From: Hymenobacter setariae
GTDB taxonomy: Bacteria > Bacteroidota > Bacteroidia > Cytophagales > Hymenobacteraceae
DNA: 64,000 nt
Assembly: GCF_007713685.1 (NCBI RefSeq)
Contig: NZ_VMRJ01000001.1
Location: forward strand, 1,470,129-1,534,128
Reading direction: 5' to 3'
Shown: positions 9,271-17,787 of the stretch, piece by piece
Layout of the letters: each line of letters opens with the position of its first letter
How positions within the stretch are numbered: position 1 is the first letter of the stretch
Program-made: the position numbers and the translations under genes
The notes under the pieces: model-generated
Told to the model about the DNA's origin: nothing
Seen by the model: the letters and a program-made list of their open reading frames with translations, nothing else
The model's database searches: none

Positions 9271-9327
9271 GGGATGAACTACTTTCGCAACGGCTGCTCC
9301 TCACGGTTATCTCTAACTTTTCGTGTC

Positions 9328-10119
9328 ATGCTTACTCCGCGCCCCGTCAGCTTTACTACCTTCTGGTCGCTACTCCGGGAGCGTGGACCTTTTGGGATGT
9401 TAGGACTGATTTTCACCCTGTCTTCGGTGCTAATCCTGCTGCCAATGCTGCTATTCATGATGGCCACGCTACGGCAGCCCTACGAGCGGTACGACTATGC
9501 AGCCATCGTGCGCGACGGCACGGCTGCTACGGCCCACGTCACGGATATGCAGCTGCTTACCAACGTACAAATCAACGGCAAATCGCCCGAGCTCATTACT
9601 TATAAGTATAGCGCGGGCGGGCAGACCTACACCGACCAATTTGCAACCTTTGATGCTACCGAGCTGGCCGTGGGCAGTGCCGTAGGCATTCGGGCGCGGA
9701 ACGGAGAGAGCGTTATTCCCGAATTGAAGCAGTTCGTGTTTCCATTTGGCTGGTTTTTCCTCTTGCCAGGCGTCTTTCTACTGCTTGGCGCCATTTTTCT
9801 GCTAATAGGGCTACTGCCGGCTTTACGCAAGTACCGGCTCTACCGCCACGGCCGCATGCAGGAGGCTACTGTACAAGGCATTACTAGCCGGCCGGTGCGG
9901 CTATCCCGGTCCAGCATCATGCAGAGTTTTGCCGTTAGCTACGAGTACACTGGCCTAAACCAAGCGCGGTTATTGGGCGAAGACCGCACCAACGATATAC
10001 TGTTGGTCAATGAAAAGAAACTGGGTGACAAGGTGCAAATTCTAGTTTCTGAAACCGATGATACCCAATCCTGCTTGTTTCCGCGCCTAGGAGCCGTGAA
10101 AAACAACTGGCAAGCTTAG
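9328..10119 (+). CDS. DUF3592-like membrane protein
   Basis: The 263-residue protein starts at the ATG at 9328 (MLTPRPVSFTTFW); upstream codons run into the divergent methyltransferase. It has an N-terminal transmembrane helix (about 24-45), a roughly 90-residue extracytoplasmic beta-rich part, a second helix (about 130-155) and a second soluble part. The repeated pattern ATAHVTDMQ and EATVQGITS, each with a Y(K/E)Y strand and a GDKV/GSAV turn, resembles DUF3592 proteins. Function unknown. It diverges from the methyltransferase; TACTTTCGC lies 39 nt upstream. Confidence 0.65.
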   Translation: MLTPRPVSFTTFWSLLRERGPFGMLGLIFTLSSVLILLPMLLFMMATLRQPYERYDYAAIVRDGTAATAHVTDMQLLTNVQINGKSPELITYKYSAGGQTYTDQFATFDATELAVGSAVGIRARNGESVIPELKQFVFPFGWFFLLPGVFLLLGAIFLLIGLLPALRKYRLYRHGRMQEATVQGITSRPVRLSRSSIMQSFAVSYEYTGLNQARLLGEDRTNDILLVNEKKLGDKVQILVSETDDTQSCLFPRLGAVKNNWQA

Positions 10120-10242
10120 CTAACCACTCATGCCAGAATGCTATGCCTGTCTCTCTGTGGGCAGTAGCGAAGCTGGTGGTACCACAGCCCGTTCAATGCA
10201 TGAGCATTCCTAGCCCTAGGCTCGCTAATTTTCAGCTCGTTT

Positions 10243-11880
10243 CTATTTAACGGCTTTCTTCTCCTCGTTAAGCAGCGTCAGTAGCACACCGTTAGTCCAG
10301 CCGAAGCCATCTTGCAGCGGGTACTCGCCGCCGCCGGCTAGTAGACCGGTGTTTTCGACGTTGTATTTCTCCAGTAGCTTGCCGGTCTGGTTGAAAACAC
10401 GCACATTGAGGCGCGTCCAGCGGTGAGCCACGGTATCGGCGAGAGCGGTTTGCTGGTAGCGGCGCAGGCCCACAATGGAGAGGTATTCGAGCGGGGCCCA
10501 GGCATTGGGAGCGTCCCACTGCTGGCCGCTGGGGTTGGTGGTAGTGAGTAGGCCGCCGGGGCGCAAAAACTCATTTTGAAGGTGCGACGCTACTTTTTTA
10601 GCTTGGTCGGGCGTAGCGACGCCGAAGGCCAGCGGAAACGCTCCAGCCAGCGTATGCACCGGCGAGGGGCGGCGTTGCGGCAAGTCATAGTCAACGTAGA
10701 ACCCCGCCTTGGCATCCCAGCAATACTTCCGAATGGCGGCAGCTCGCGCCTGCCCCGCCTGGCGAAATTGCTTGGCCTCGGTCGAGTCGCCCGCTTGGCG
10801 GGCGGCGGTACCTAGGGTTTGCTCCAGGGTCAGTAGCAGGCAGTTGAGGTCAACAGGCACGAGGCTGGTGGTGCGGATGGTTTCGAGGCCTTTGCCGGGC
10901 ACAAACCAGCGCGAGCTAAAATCCCAGCCCGAAGCGGCGGCGGCGCGCACATTGCGGTTGAATACTGGTGCGGGCTGCTTGCTCTTCTTAGCCGCTTCCA
11001 CATCTTCTCGGTACGACTCTTCGCGGGGCTGGTCGCTATCGTCCCAGTAGCGGCTGAGGGGTTCGCCGCCGGGCATGCGCACGGTGCGCCCAGCGGCGGT
11101 GCCAGGCTGCAGCTTATCGCCGCCACTAGTCCAGTAGGCGTATTCGAGCTTGAGCTGAGGGCGAAACTGCTGCACTGCTTGGCTGCCAGGGCCTTCGGCC
11201 TGGGCCAAAAGCTGCACCATAAGAGCAAAAAACGGTGGTTGCGAACGCGTGAGGTAGTACGTGCGGCTGCCATTGGGCACGTGCCCATAGCGGTCGATGA
11301 GGTAAGCAAAATTGGCCACCATGTCGCGCAGCAGCGCTGTGCGGCCAGCTTGGCGCAAGCCCAGCATCGTGAAGTACGAATCCCAGTAGTAAATCTCGCG
11401 GAAGCGCCCACCCGGCACTAGGTACGGGCGCGGCAAGGGTAGCAGCGACGAATACTGCGCGGCTTCAGCCTGGCCAGGGCGGCGCAGCACCGTCCAGAGG
11501 GTATCTAGGTGGGCACGGATGCCGGCCTGCACGTTGCTACGATACACATCGGTAGCCGCCACGGGTGGCTTGAAATATTGCCCCACAAAAGTCTTCAGGT
11601 CGAAGCCCGGCTGGCTGCGCTGGCGCTCGTAGGCGGCCACTATCTCGGCAGGTGGGGCGGTGGGCAGGACATCCACAAAGGTCTTGTTATCGGCATACAC
11701 CCGGTTAAGCTGCACGGCCTCAAACAAGCCGGGATAGAGTTGGCGCGGCGTGGGCAGCGTAGGCATGCTCAGGCTGCCGGGCAGCTTGACGGTAGCCGCG
11801 TTTTGGGCGGGTGAGGCGGGGCGTTGGGCAGCTGCGGTGCTAGCCAGGGCGAGCACGCCACCTAGGAGAAAGTACTTCAT
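10243..11880 (-). CDS. treA: Periplasmic trehalase (GH37)
   Basis: The 545-residue protein has a cleavable signal peptide (residues 1-19, ending STAAAQ). Both trehalase family signatures are present: PGGRFREIYYWDSYF near 152-166 and QQWDAPNAWAPLEY near 450-463. The second differs from the usual Gly-Trp-Ala-Pro only by Asn for Gly. GH37 enzymes hydrolyse alpha,alpha-trehalose to two glucoses with inversion; the signal peptide places this one in the periplasm. Length equals E. coli TreA within a few residues. It stands alone. No sugar regulator or transporter lies beside it. Confidence 0.95.
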   Translation of the reverse strand: MKYFLLGGVLALASTAAAQRPASPAQNAATVKLPGSLSMPTLPTPRQLYPGLFEAVQLNRVYADNKTFVDVLPTAPPAEIVAAYERQRSQPGFDLKTFVGQYFKPPVAATDVYRSNVQAGIRAHLDTLWTVLRRPGQAEAAQYSSLLPLPRPYLVPGGRFREIYYWDSYFTMLGLRQAGRTALLRDMVANFAYLIDRYGHVPNGSRTYYLTRSQPPFFALMVQLLAQAEGPGSQAVQQFRPQLKLEYAYWTSGGDKLQPGTAAGRTVRMPGGEPLSRYWDDSDQPREESYREDVEAAKKSKQPAPVFNRNVRAAAASGWDFSSRWFVPGKGLETIRTTSLVPVDLNCLLLTLEQTLGTAARQAGDSTEAKQFRQAGQARAAAIRKYCWDAKAGFYVDYDLPQRRPSPVHTLAGAFPLAFGVATPDQAKKVASHLQNEFLRPGGLLTTTNPSGQQWDAPNAWAPLEYLSIVGLRRYQQTALADTVAHRWTRLNVRVFNQTGKLLEKYNVENTGLLAGGGEYPLQDGFGWTNGVLLTLLNEEKKAVK

Positions 11881-12024
11881 GAAAAAGCTGGGTGGGACGA
11901 GCGCATCAGTACGTAGCTAGCGGCCTTGAGGGCGGTAGGCTACGCTTACCTGTGCAAAGTAGCAGTTTGTCTGCTAGGCCGACAATTTGCCCGAAAAAGC
12001 TGAGCATTAGCTACCCTAGGCGCT

Positions 12025-12032
12025 TATATTTG
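12025..12032 (+). promoter_or_regulatory. -7 element TATATTTG
   Basis: TATATTTG is an exact match to TAnnTTTG. It lies 43 nt before the ATG of the small lipoprotein gene. Confidence 0.6.
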
Positions 12033-12075
12033 TGCTTATCAGTAAAGTACTCATTTTATCATCCATAAACAATTT

Positions 12076-12630
12076 ATGCGCAATATCATCTTCAAAAAAC
12101 ACTACTTGCCGCTGCTAGCTTTTTTGCTTCTAGGTGCCGTAAGCTGCAAAAAAATCTTGAACCTTCTCAGCTTTCAGGTTAGCGATTCTAGCAGTTTTAC
12201 TGTGCCGGGCACTCCCTTCGTGCCACCCGGAATATCGCTGAGCATCCCGGGCGTGTCGGTGCCTACTACTGCCCAGAGCACCTATAAAAGCAATAACACG
12301 TCGGCCGACTATGTGCAGGATGTTACCCTCGACCGCCTAACGCTGACAGTGACCAACCCAAGCACTCAAAATTTCGATTTTCTGAAAAGCATCAGCATTT
12401 ACATCTCGACCGATGCGGCGGGCTCTAATAAGGTGCTCTTGGCATCGTTGGCTACCGTGCCCACGGGCCAAACGAGCATCAACCTCACCCCGGCCGGCAA
12501 CAAGCTTGACTTGTATTTGAAAAGCAATTCTTACACCCTCACTACCACCGCCGAGCTAGCCCAAACGCTACGCCAGAATACCGACGTGCGCGCCGATTCG
12601 CGCTTCACCGTGCACGCCAACTTGCCCTAG
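12076..12630 (+). CDS. Small lipoprotein of unknown function
   Basis: The 184-residue protein has a type II signal peptide with lipobox GAVSC (Cys near 25) followed by KK, a typical Bacteroidota surface or periplasmic lipoprotein start. The mature part is beta-rich and Ser/Thr-rich with a Pro/Gly-rich stretch (FTVPGTPFVPPGISLSIPG). The segment LDRLTLTVTNPSTQNFDFLKSISIYIS resembles the immunoglobulin-like fold of LEA/WHy-type lipoproteins, but I cannot name a family. The TAG stop lies inside a CCTAGG palindrome. A strong terminator follows. Confidence 0.75.
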   Translation: MRNIIFKKHYLPLLAFLLLGAVSCKKILNLLSFQVSDSSSFTVPGTPFVPPGISLSIPGVSVPTTAQSTYKSNNTSADYVQDVTLDRLTLTVTNPSTQNFDFLKSISIYISTDAAGSNKVLLASLATVPTGQTSINLTPAGNKLDLYLKSNSYTLTTTAELAQTLRQNTDVRADSRFTVHANLP

Positions 12631-12651
12631 GTGCGGCGGTAAAGCACTAGC

Positions 12652-12688
12652 AGCAAGAGGCAGCGAACCTTGTTCGCTGCCTCTTGCT
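12652..12688 (+). terminator. Strong hairpin terminator
   Basis: A perfect 17-bp stem, AGCAAGAGGCAGCGAAC with its complement, surrounds a CTT loop and is followed by GTTTTAC. It lies 21 bp after the lipoprotein stop. Confidence 0.85.
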
Positions 12689-12817
12689 GTTTTACATCCT
12701 TCTAAGTGCGTTGAAGTTAAACGACACCATAAGCTGCTTCTATCCCCGAGCTATTTTTCGCAAAGGCCCCAGCAAACAGAAAGAGCAACGGCGCTAGCTT
12801 TTTACTGAAAATGCTAC

Positions 12818-13369
12818 CTAGCTGGGCAACTCGCGTAGGTACTGTGGGGGCACACTATCGACCAGCCACACACCATTGCCCGAGCGGTAAAACACGCCGC
12901 CTGCCGCGTGTAGGGCGGCGGCATCTACGGCAAGCAGCGTGGGCCGGCCCCGGCGCTGGCCCACGCGCCGAGCAGTAGCTTCATCGGGCGAGAGATGCAC
13001 ATGGTGGCGGCTCATCTTTTGCAAGCCCGACGCCCAGATGGCCGGCAGCGCGGCGGGCACCGTGCCATGGTAGAGCACAGCGGGCGGCGTGGCGGGAGTC
13101 AATTGCAAATCGACTTCCACGCTATGTCCCTGCTGGGCCCGAATGCGCTGGCCAGCTTCGTCGAAGGCAAAGCGTTGCTTATCGTTATCCTCGACTAAGT
13201 CCTCTAGTTCGTCGCGGGTGAGAGGGTGGCCGTGGGCGGCACAGGCGGCCAGCAGGTCGGCTACGTTGACCCAGCCGCCTTCTTGCAGCGTGAGGCCAAT
13301 GGCCTGGGGCTGGTGGCGCAGATGCTGACTGAGAAACTTGCTGAGGCGAGTGGTGGCTTTCGAGTCCAT
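12818..13369 (-). CDS. kptA: RNA 2'-phosphotransferase (Tpt1/KptA family)
   Basis: The 183-residue protein shows the Tpt1/KptA signatures in order: LSKFLSQHLRH (residues 10-19), KQRF (64-67), LYHGT (99-103) and SRHHVHLS (120-127). Family enzymes transfer an internal RNA 2'-phosphate to NAD+, giving ADP-ribose 1'',2''-cyclic phosphate. In fungi this ends tRNA splicing; the bacterial role is unknown. I start at the ATG at 13369, because a -7-like element ends 3 nt upstream of it, which would leave the longer ORF (from 13420) untranscribed at its 5' end. It diverges from murB. Confidence 0.92.
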   Translation of the reverse strand: MDSKATTRLSKFLSQHLRHQPQAIGLTLQEGGWVNVADLLAACAAHGHPLTRDELEDLVEDNDKQRFAFDEAGQRIRAQQGHSVEVDLQLTPATPPAVLYHGTVPAALPAIWASGLQKMSRHHVHLSPDEATARRVGQRRGRPTLLAVDAAALHAAGGVFYRSGNGVWLVDSVPPQYLRELPS

Positions 13370-13372
13370 GCG

Positions 13373-13381
13373 GCGAATGTA
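13373..13381 (-). promoter_or_regulatory. -7-like element directly before the kptA start
   Basis: On the minus strand the sequence reads TACATTCGCCGCATG, with only CGC between the element and the start codon. This decides the kptA start and points to a leaderless mRNA. Confidence 0.55.
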
Positions 13382-13471
13382 GCGGGTTATATCGGGACCC
13401 CTGCGGGTCGGCGAAGGCATTGGCTGGCCCGACTACCCGCGCGCAGACTCGCAGAGTCCACGGTACTTTCC

Positions 13472-13480
13472 GACCTTTGC
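13472..13480 (+). promoter_or_regulatory. -7-like element directly before the murB start
   Basis: GACCTTTGC is followed by GCC and the murB ATG, so the spacing is 3 nt. This argues for the ATG at 13484 over the longer open frame that begins at 13226 inside antisense kptA. Confidence 0.55.
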
Positions 13481-13483
13481 GCC

Positions 13484-14530
13484 ATGCCGCACCTAGAAGA
13501 ACACGTTTCTCTCCGCCCCTACAACACTTTTGGCCTCGATGTAGAGGCTCGCTACTTTGCCCGCTTTGCTTCGGCCGATGAGCTGCGCCACTTGCTGGCG
13601 CTGCCCGAGGTGCAGGCGGGGCCATTGCTTATCCTAGGTGGCGGCTCCAACTTGCTGCTGACACAAGGCTTTGGCGGCGTAGTGTTGAAAAACGAAATTA
13701 AAGGCCTAGAAGTCATCGGGGAAGATGCCGACACCCACACGGCTCTGCTGCGCGCTGGGGCCGGCGAAAGCTGGCACGGCCTAGTGGAGTATGCCCTCGA
13801 TGAAGACCTGCACGGCGTGGAAAACCTCTCGCTTATTCCGGGTACCGTGGGTGCGGCGCCGCTTCAAAATATTGGGGCCTACGGCGCCGAGTTGCAAGAC
13901 ACTTTCGAGCGGCTCGAAGCGCTGGAAATAAAGACCGGGGAGCTACGGATTTTCGGTAAGGAAGAGTGCGGTTTTGGCTATCGTGAAAGCGTGTTTAAGG
14001 GGCCGCTCAAAAACCAATTTGTCGTCACGGCCGTGGTACTGCGCCTGCACCGGCCCGCCGCTCAGCGCCCCACCAACGTGCGCTACGGCGACATCCAAAC
14101 CACGCTTACCGACCTAGGTATCGAATCTGAGCCCACGCCCCGCGATGTGAGCCGCGCCGTGGTGCACATCCGCCGCTCCAAGCTGCCCGACCCGGCCGAG
14201 ATTGGCAACGCGGGCTCATTTTTTAAAAATCCTGAAGTCTCGCAGCACAAGTTCGACGAGCTCAAGAACCGCTACCCCGCTCTGCCCGGCTACCCAGTGC
14301 CAGGGGGGGTGAAGGTGCCCGCTGGCTGGCTTATCGAACAGGCCGGCTTCAAGGGCTTGCGGCGTGGCGAGGGCCTAGGCACCCACGGCGTGCACGACCG
14401 CCAAGCGCTAGTGCTCGTGAATCATGGCGGGGCCACCGGCCAGGAATTGCGCGAGCTCGCCGAGGAAATTATTCGCTCCGTACGCGATTTATTTGGCATA
14501 GAATTGCACCCGGAAGTGAATATTTTGTAG
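13484..14530 (+). CDS. murB: UDP-N-acetylenolpyruvoylglucosamine reductase (type I)
   Basis: MurB uses NADPH and FAD to reduce UDP-GlcNAc-enolpyruvate to UDP-MurNAc, the second committed step of peptidoglycan synthesis in the cytoplasm. The 348-residue product shows the FAD-binding segments LGGGSNLLL (about 49-57) and PGTVGAAPLQNIGAYG (about 120-135), the catalytic Ser in NAGSFFKNP and the C-terminal Glu in HPEVNIL. The Tyr-loop insertion and length mark it as type I, like E. coli MurB. The start is the ATG at 13484, supported by the promoter element 3 nt upstream. It is divergent from kptA. Confidence 0.96.
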   Translation: MPHLEEHVSLRPYNTFGLDVEARYFARFASADELRHLLALPEVQAGPLLILGGGSNLLLTQGFGGVVLKNEIKGLEVIGEDADTHTALLRAGAGESWHGLVEYALDEDLHGVENLSLIPGTVGAAPLQNIGAYGAELQDTFERLEALEIKTGELRIFGKEECGFGYRESVFKGPLKNQFVVTAVVLRLHRPAAQRPTNVRYGDIQTTLTDLGIESEPTPRDVSRAVVHIRRSKLPDPAEIGNAGSFFKNPEVSQHKFDELKNRYPALPGYPVPGGVKVPAGWLIEQAGFKGLRRGEGLGTHGVHDRQALVLVNHGGATGQELRELAEEIIRSVRDLFGIELHPEVNIL

Positions 14531-14639
14531 CCTTCTACGAGCTCCGTGCAGGCATGCTTTTGGGGTGTTATTACGAGCAAATTTGTCGGTTTACTTTGTA
14601 GCTAGCTCTTACTAGCCAGCTCTCTTTCGCCTTCATTTT

Positions 14640-15629
14640 ATGCTTATTTCTATCCTTTTAGCAGCTGCTAGCTTCTTGACCAGGCCCGCAGCAAGTGCTG
14701 GCCCCGGCGCACCGCCTATACCGGGCGTGCTCTCATTGAAAGCGGCCCGTATTAAGGGAGCCGGGGCTACTGTCACGGTGCGGGGCTTGGTGCTGAATGG
14801 GGCCGAGCTAGGGGGCTTGCGCTTTGTGCAAGATGGCGAAAGCGGCTTAGCGCTCTACGCCCTGCCCACCCGCGTGCCGGGCTTTGACGAGCTGCACGCC
14901 GGCGACAGCGTGCAAGCGACCGGCCAGCTCAAAAACTATAATGGCCTGCTCGAAATGGACCCCGTTTTGTCGGTGCACAAGGTCACCGGCAACCGGCCGC
15001 TGCGCGCCCTTAGGGTGCCAGCTACGGCTATCACCAGCGCTTTTGTAGAAGCCAATGAAGGCCGCTTAGTGGAGATAACCGGCGTGACTCGCCTCACCAA
15101 CCCCACAGGCGCACCCGTCGCTACCCTCGCTGCCAATTCCAACTACCTGCTCAATGGCCAAAGCGGCGCATTGCTTCGCGTCACCAACTCCAGCACCGGC
15201 ACCGGGGGCCTAGTAGATGCCACCATTCCGCAGGGCGAGCTATTTGATGTGCGCGGCCTACTGAGCCAGTACTCGCCCACCGGCAGCGGCGGCTACCAGC
15301 TACTGCCCCGCCTGGCGGCCGACCTTGTGCGTGGCGGTGGCCTGCCGCGCATTACCAGCGAGCCGGTGCCGGTGGGCGTCACCTCCCAAAGCGTGACGAT
15401 TGAGTTCACAACCCTTTACCCCGGCGATACACGCATTAAGTATGGCCCCTCGGCTACAGAGCTACGCGATACGCGCACCGATGAGGCCATCACCACCCAG
15501 CACCGCCTTGTTCTAGATGGCCTGGCGCCCGGCACTACCTACTACGTGCAGGCGGGCTCGCACAATGCCGCCGGCACAGCCACTGCGCCCCCGGTACCCG
15601 TCATCGCGGGTGGGCGCAAGAAGAAATAA
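14640..15629 (+). CDS. Secreted OB-fold plus fibronectin-III-like protein
   Basis: The 329-residue protein has a short signal peptide (about 1-20). Next comes an OB-fold segment like the YhcR-type nucleic-acid-binding module (about 28-120; VRGLVLNG, LRFVQDGESGLALY, GDSVQATGQLKNYNGLLEMDPV), then a second less clear beta domain (about 130-230). A fibronectin-III-like domain ends it (about 237-315; PGDTRIKYGPS, LDGLAPGTTYYVQAG). Such OB folds usually sit beside secreted nucleases or phosphatases, but no catalytic domain is present. It ends in GGRKKK without a T9SS sorting domain. Function unknown. Confidence 0.7.
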   Translation: MLISILLAAASFLTRPAASAGPGAPPIPGVLSLKAARIKGAGATVTVRGLVLNGAELGGLRFVQDGESGLALYALPTRVPGFDELHAGDSVQATGQLKNYNGLLEMDPVLSVHKVTGNRPLRALRVPATAITSAFVEANEGRLVEITGVTRLTNPTGAPVATLAANSNYLLNGQSGALLRVTNSSTGTGGLVDATIPQGELFDVRGLLSQYSPTGSGGYQLLPRLAADLVRGGGLPRITSEPVPVGVTSQSVTIEFTTLYPGDTRIKYGPSATELRDTRTDEAITTQHRLVLDGLAPGTTYYVQAGSHNAAGTATAPPVPVIAGGRKKK

Positions 15630-15771
15630 GGCTCGAGGCGTAAACTTGCGGTAAGCAAAACCTAGGGGTTCGCGGTTACTCTTGTCGCCCGGCGAGGTGG
15701 CTGGCGTAGGAGCTAGCTGCCCACCGGGCGCTGGCTTGCCGGGCCGGTGCCCTAGCTGCTTATTTCACCTT

Positions 15772-16917
15772 ATGCTTTCCGAACCTACTTACCTAGCGGC
15801 CCGCATGGTCGCGCCCGCCTTGGCGGTGCATTTTGCCCAGCACTGGGCCGATGCCGCGCGGCTGGGTGGGCCGCTGCTGGCCGCCCCTCCCGACGCGCCT
15901 CTTATCGAAGCGGTTATTGACGTGGCCTTTTGGGCCAGCCTGCGCCGCGAGGAGGGCCGGCCGCCGCGCATTTCGCTGGCCCTACTGGCGCCCGCCGATG
16001 CCGAGCGGCCGTTGCGATTTGCCCACCGGCTGCGCCTCACGCCCCAGGCGCTCAACAAGCTGGCGCCGGCCGTAGAGCAGCCCGGCGTGCACCTAGGGAT
16101 TGGTCAGGATGAGCACGGCCTTTACGTGTGGGGCACGATTACGCACGTGCCGCCGGTGTGCTTTGTACTCGAAGTAGTAGAGCCTGGCCTGCTAGTAGCC
16201 AAGCACCGCCGGGCCGACGGCTTTGGCAAGTTTGTGAACGTGGCCGTACTGCGCGGCGACCAGGTGCGAGTGGTAGATGAAGAAAACCGCGGCCTGGCCG
16301 ACTACCCCGCCCTGCGCGAGTCGCTGCCGGCTATCTCGCTTTCGTCTAGTGCGGTGCGCGGGGCTAGCCCGGCGGTGGAGGTGCTGCTAGAGCTGGCCCG
16401 CGCCATGCGCGCCCACGGCCGCGGGGGCTTGGTGCTGCTAGTGCCCGCCGGCTCCGAGGCTTGGCAAGAGTCCATCGTGCAGCCTCTGAATTATCCCGTG
16501 GCTCCAGCTTACGACAACATTGCTACGCTCCTCAGCGAGCCCGACCACACGCAGCGCGACTGGCAAGATAACTTGCTCGATACCATTGCGGTAGTGGGCG
16601 GCTTCACAGCGGTCGATGGGGCCACAGTCATCACGCAGCAATATGACCTGCTGGCGTTCGGGGCCAAGGTCACGCGCCGCGCCACGGGCTCGCCCGTCGA
16701 GCAGCTCATCGTGACCGAGCCTGTGGTGGGCACCAGCGCTACTACCCTGCACCCAGCCAAAAACGGTGGCACCCGCCACCTAGCCGCCGCGCAGTTTGTG
16801 CACGACCAGCACGATGCCGTGGCCCTGGTAGCATCGCAAGACGGCAATTTTACGGTCTTCACCTGGTCGGAGCAACTCGCCATGGTGCACGCCCACCGCA
16901 TCGACGTGCTGCTACTC
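15772..16917 (+). CDS. Diadenylate-cyclase-like protein with N-terminal DACNV-type sensor region
   Basis: The 381-382-residue protein starts at the ATG at 15772 (MLSEPTYLAARMV); the upstream codons of the open frame look non-coding. The last 110 residues resemble the DisA_N/DAC catalytic fold that condenses two ATP into c-di-AMP. VDGATVI with DGA at 282-284 matches the first DAC motif, and GGTRHLAAA with Arg335-His336 matches the second (RHR), except that its third residue is Leu337. HDAVALVASQDGNFTVF matches the strand usually written as SDALVIVVSEE. The first 200 or so residues resemble the putative sensor domain called DACNV. Activity is uncertain because of the RHR change. It is followed at 63 bp by a HipA-like kinase gene on the same strand. 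Confidence 0.7.
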
Positions 16918-16983
16918 TGAGCCTACCTAGGTTCACTTTTCTCTCTACCAGCCCGTCCTTTGCGGCTTCCGCATCGCTTTTTT

Positions 16984-17787
16984 ATGCCCGCTCCTACCCT
17001 CGCCCTGCGCACCGTACAAGTCACGCGCTACATCACGCCGCTGCGCGAAGGCGGCTCGCTGCCCGCCTTGGTGGAGGCCGACGACGGGTTTATGTACGTC
17101 GTAAAATTCAGGGGGGCCGGCCAGGGCATCAAGGTGCTAGTGGCCGAGCTGATAGTGGGCGAGCTTGCCCGGACCCTAGGGCTACGAGTGCCCGAGCTCG
17201 TGTTTTGCGAGCTCGATGAGGCCTTTGGCCGGGCCGAGCCCGATGAGGAAATTCAGGATTTGCTCAAAGCCAGCGTGGGCCGAAACCTGGCCCTGCACTA
17301 CCTGGCGGGCGCCAGCACCTTCGACCCCCTCGTGACCAAGGTCGAGTCCGCGCTAGCTTCTCTCATTGTGTGGCTCGACTGCCTGACGCTCAACGTAGAC
17401 CGCACCGCCCGCAATACCAATATGCTTATCTGGCATAAGGAGCTGTGGCTCATTGACCATGGCGCTGCACTCTACGTGCACCACACCGGTCCCGACTGGG
17501 CGCAGCCCCGCCCCCAGCCGCGCTCCTTTTCACAAGTGAAAGACCACGTGCTCCTGCCCCAGGCCAGCGAGCTAGCCACCGCCGATGCCGAAGGCCACGC
17601 CCGCCTCACGCCCGAGGTGCTGCGCGCCATCGTAGCCCTGGTGCCCGACGAGTGGCTCACCGATGAGTCGTCTGACCTGGCACCCACCGAGCAGCGCGCC
17701 GAATACGTGCAGTTTTTGGAGGCCCGCCTAGCGGCTTCCGCCTTTTTTGTTCAAGAAGCCCAAACTGCCCGCCATGCACTTGTTTGA
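16984..17787 (+). CDS. HipA-like kinase (HipA_2 family)
   Basis: The 267-residue protein starts at the ATG at 16984. It keeps the HipA/protein-kinase-like core: a P-loop-side Lys41 in YVVKFRG, the catalytic loop NVDRTARNTN with Asp139, Asn144 and Asn146, and the Mg-binding Asp158 in LIDHG. It is shorter than HipA (about 440) and lacks the HipB partner, which fits the stand-alone HipA_2 family commonly coupled to DUF3037. Its 3' end overlaps the DUF3037 gene by 14 bp, so the two are probably translated together. Substrate unknown; classical toxin activity should not be assumed. Confidence 0.82.
   Translation: MPAPTLALRTVQVTRYITPLREGGSLPALVEADDGFMYVVKFRGAGQGIKVLVAELIVGELARTLGLRVPELVFCELDEAFGRAEPDEEIQDLLKASVGRNLALHYLAGASTFDPLVTKVESALASLIVWLDCLTLNVDRTARNTNMLIWHKELWLIDHGAALYVHHTGPDWAQPRPQPRSFSQVKDHVLLPQASELATADAEGHARLTPEVLRAIVALVPDEWLTDESSDLAPTEQRAEYVQFLEARLAASAFFVQEAQTARHALV

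Noticed and set aside
11954-11961. TACTTTGC on the minus strand as the treA -7 element
   Set aside because: One base shorter than TAnnTTTG, so it is too weak to list; the true treA promoter may be elsewhere in the 196-bp spacer.
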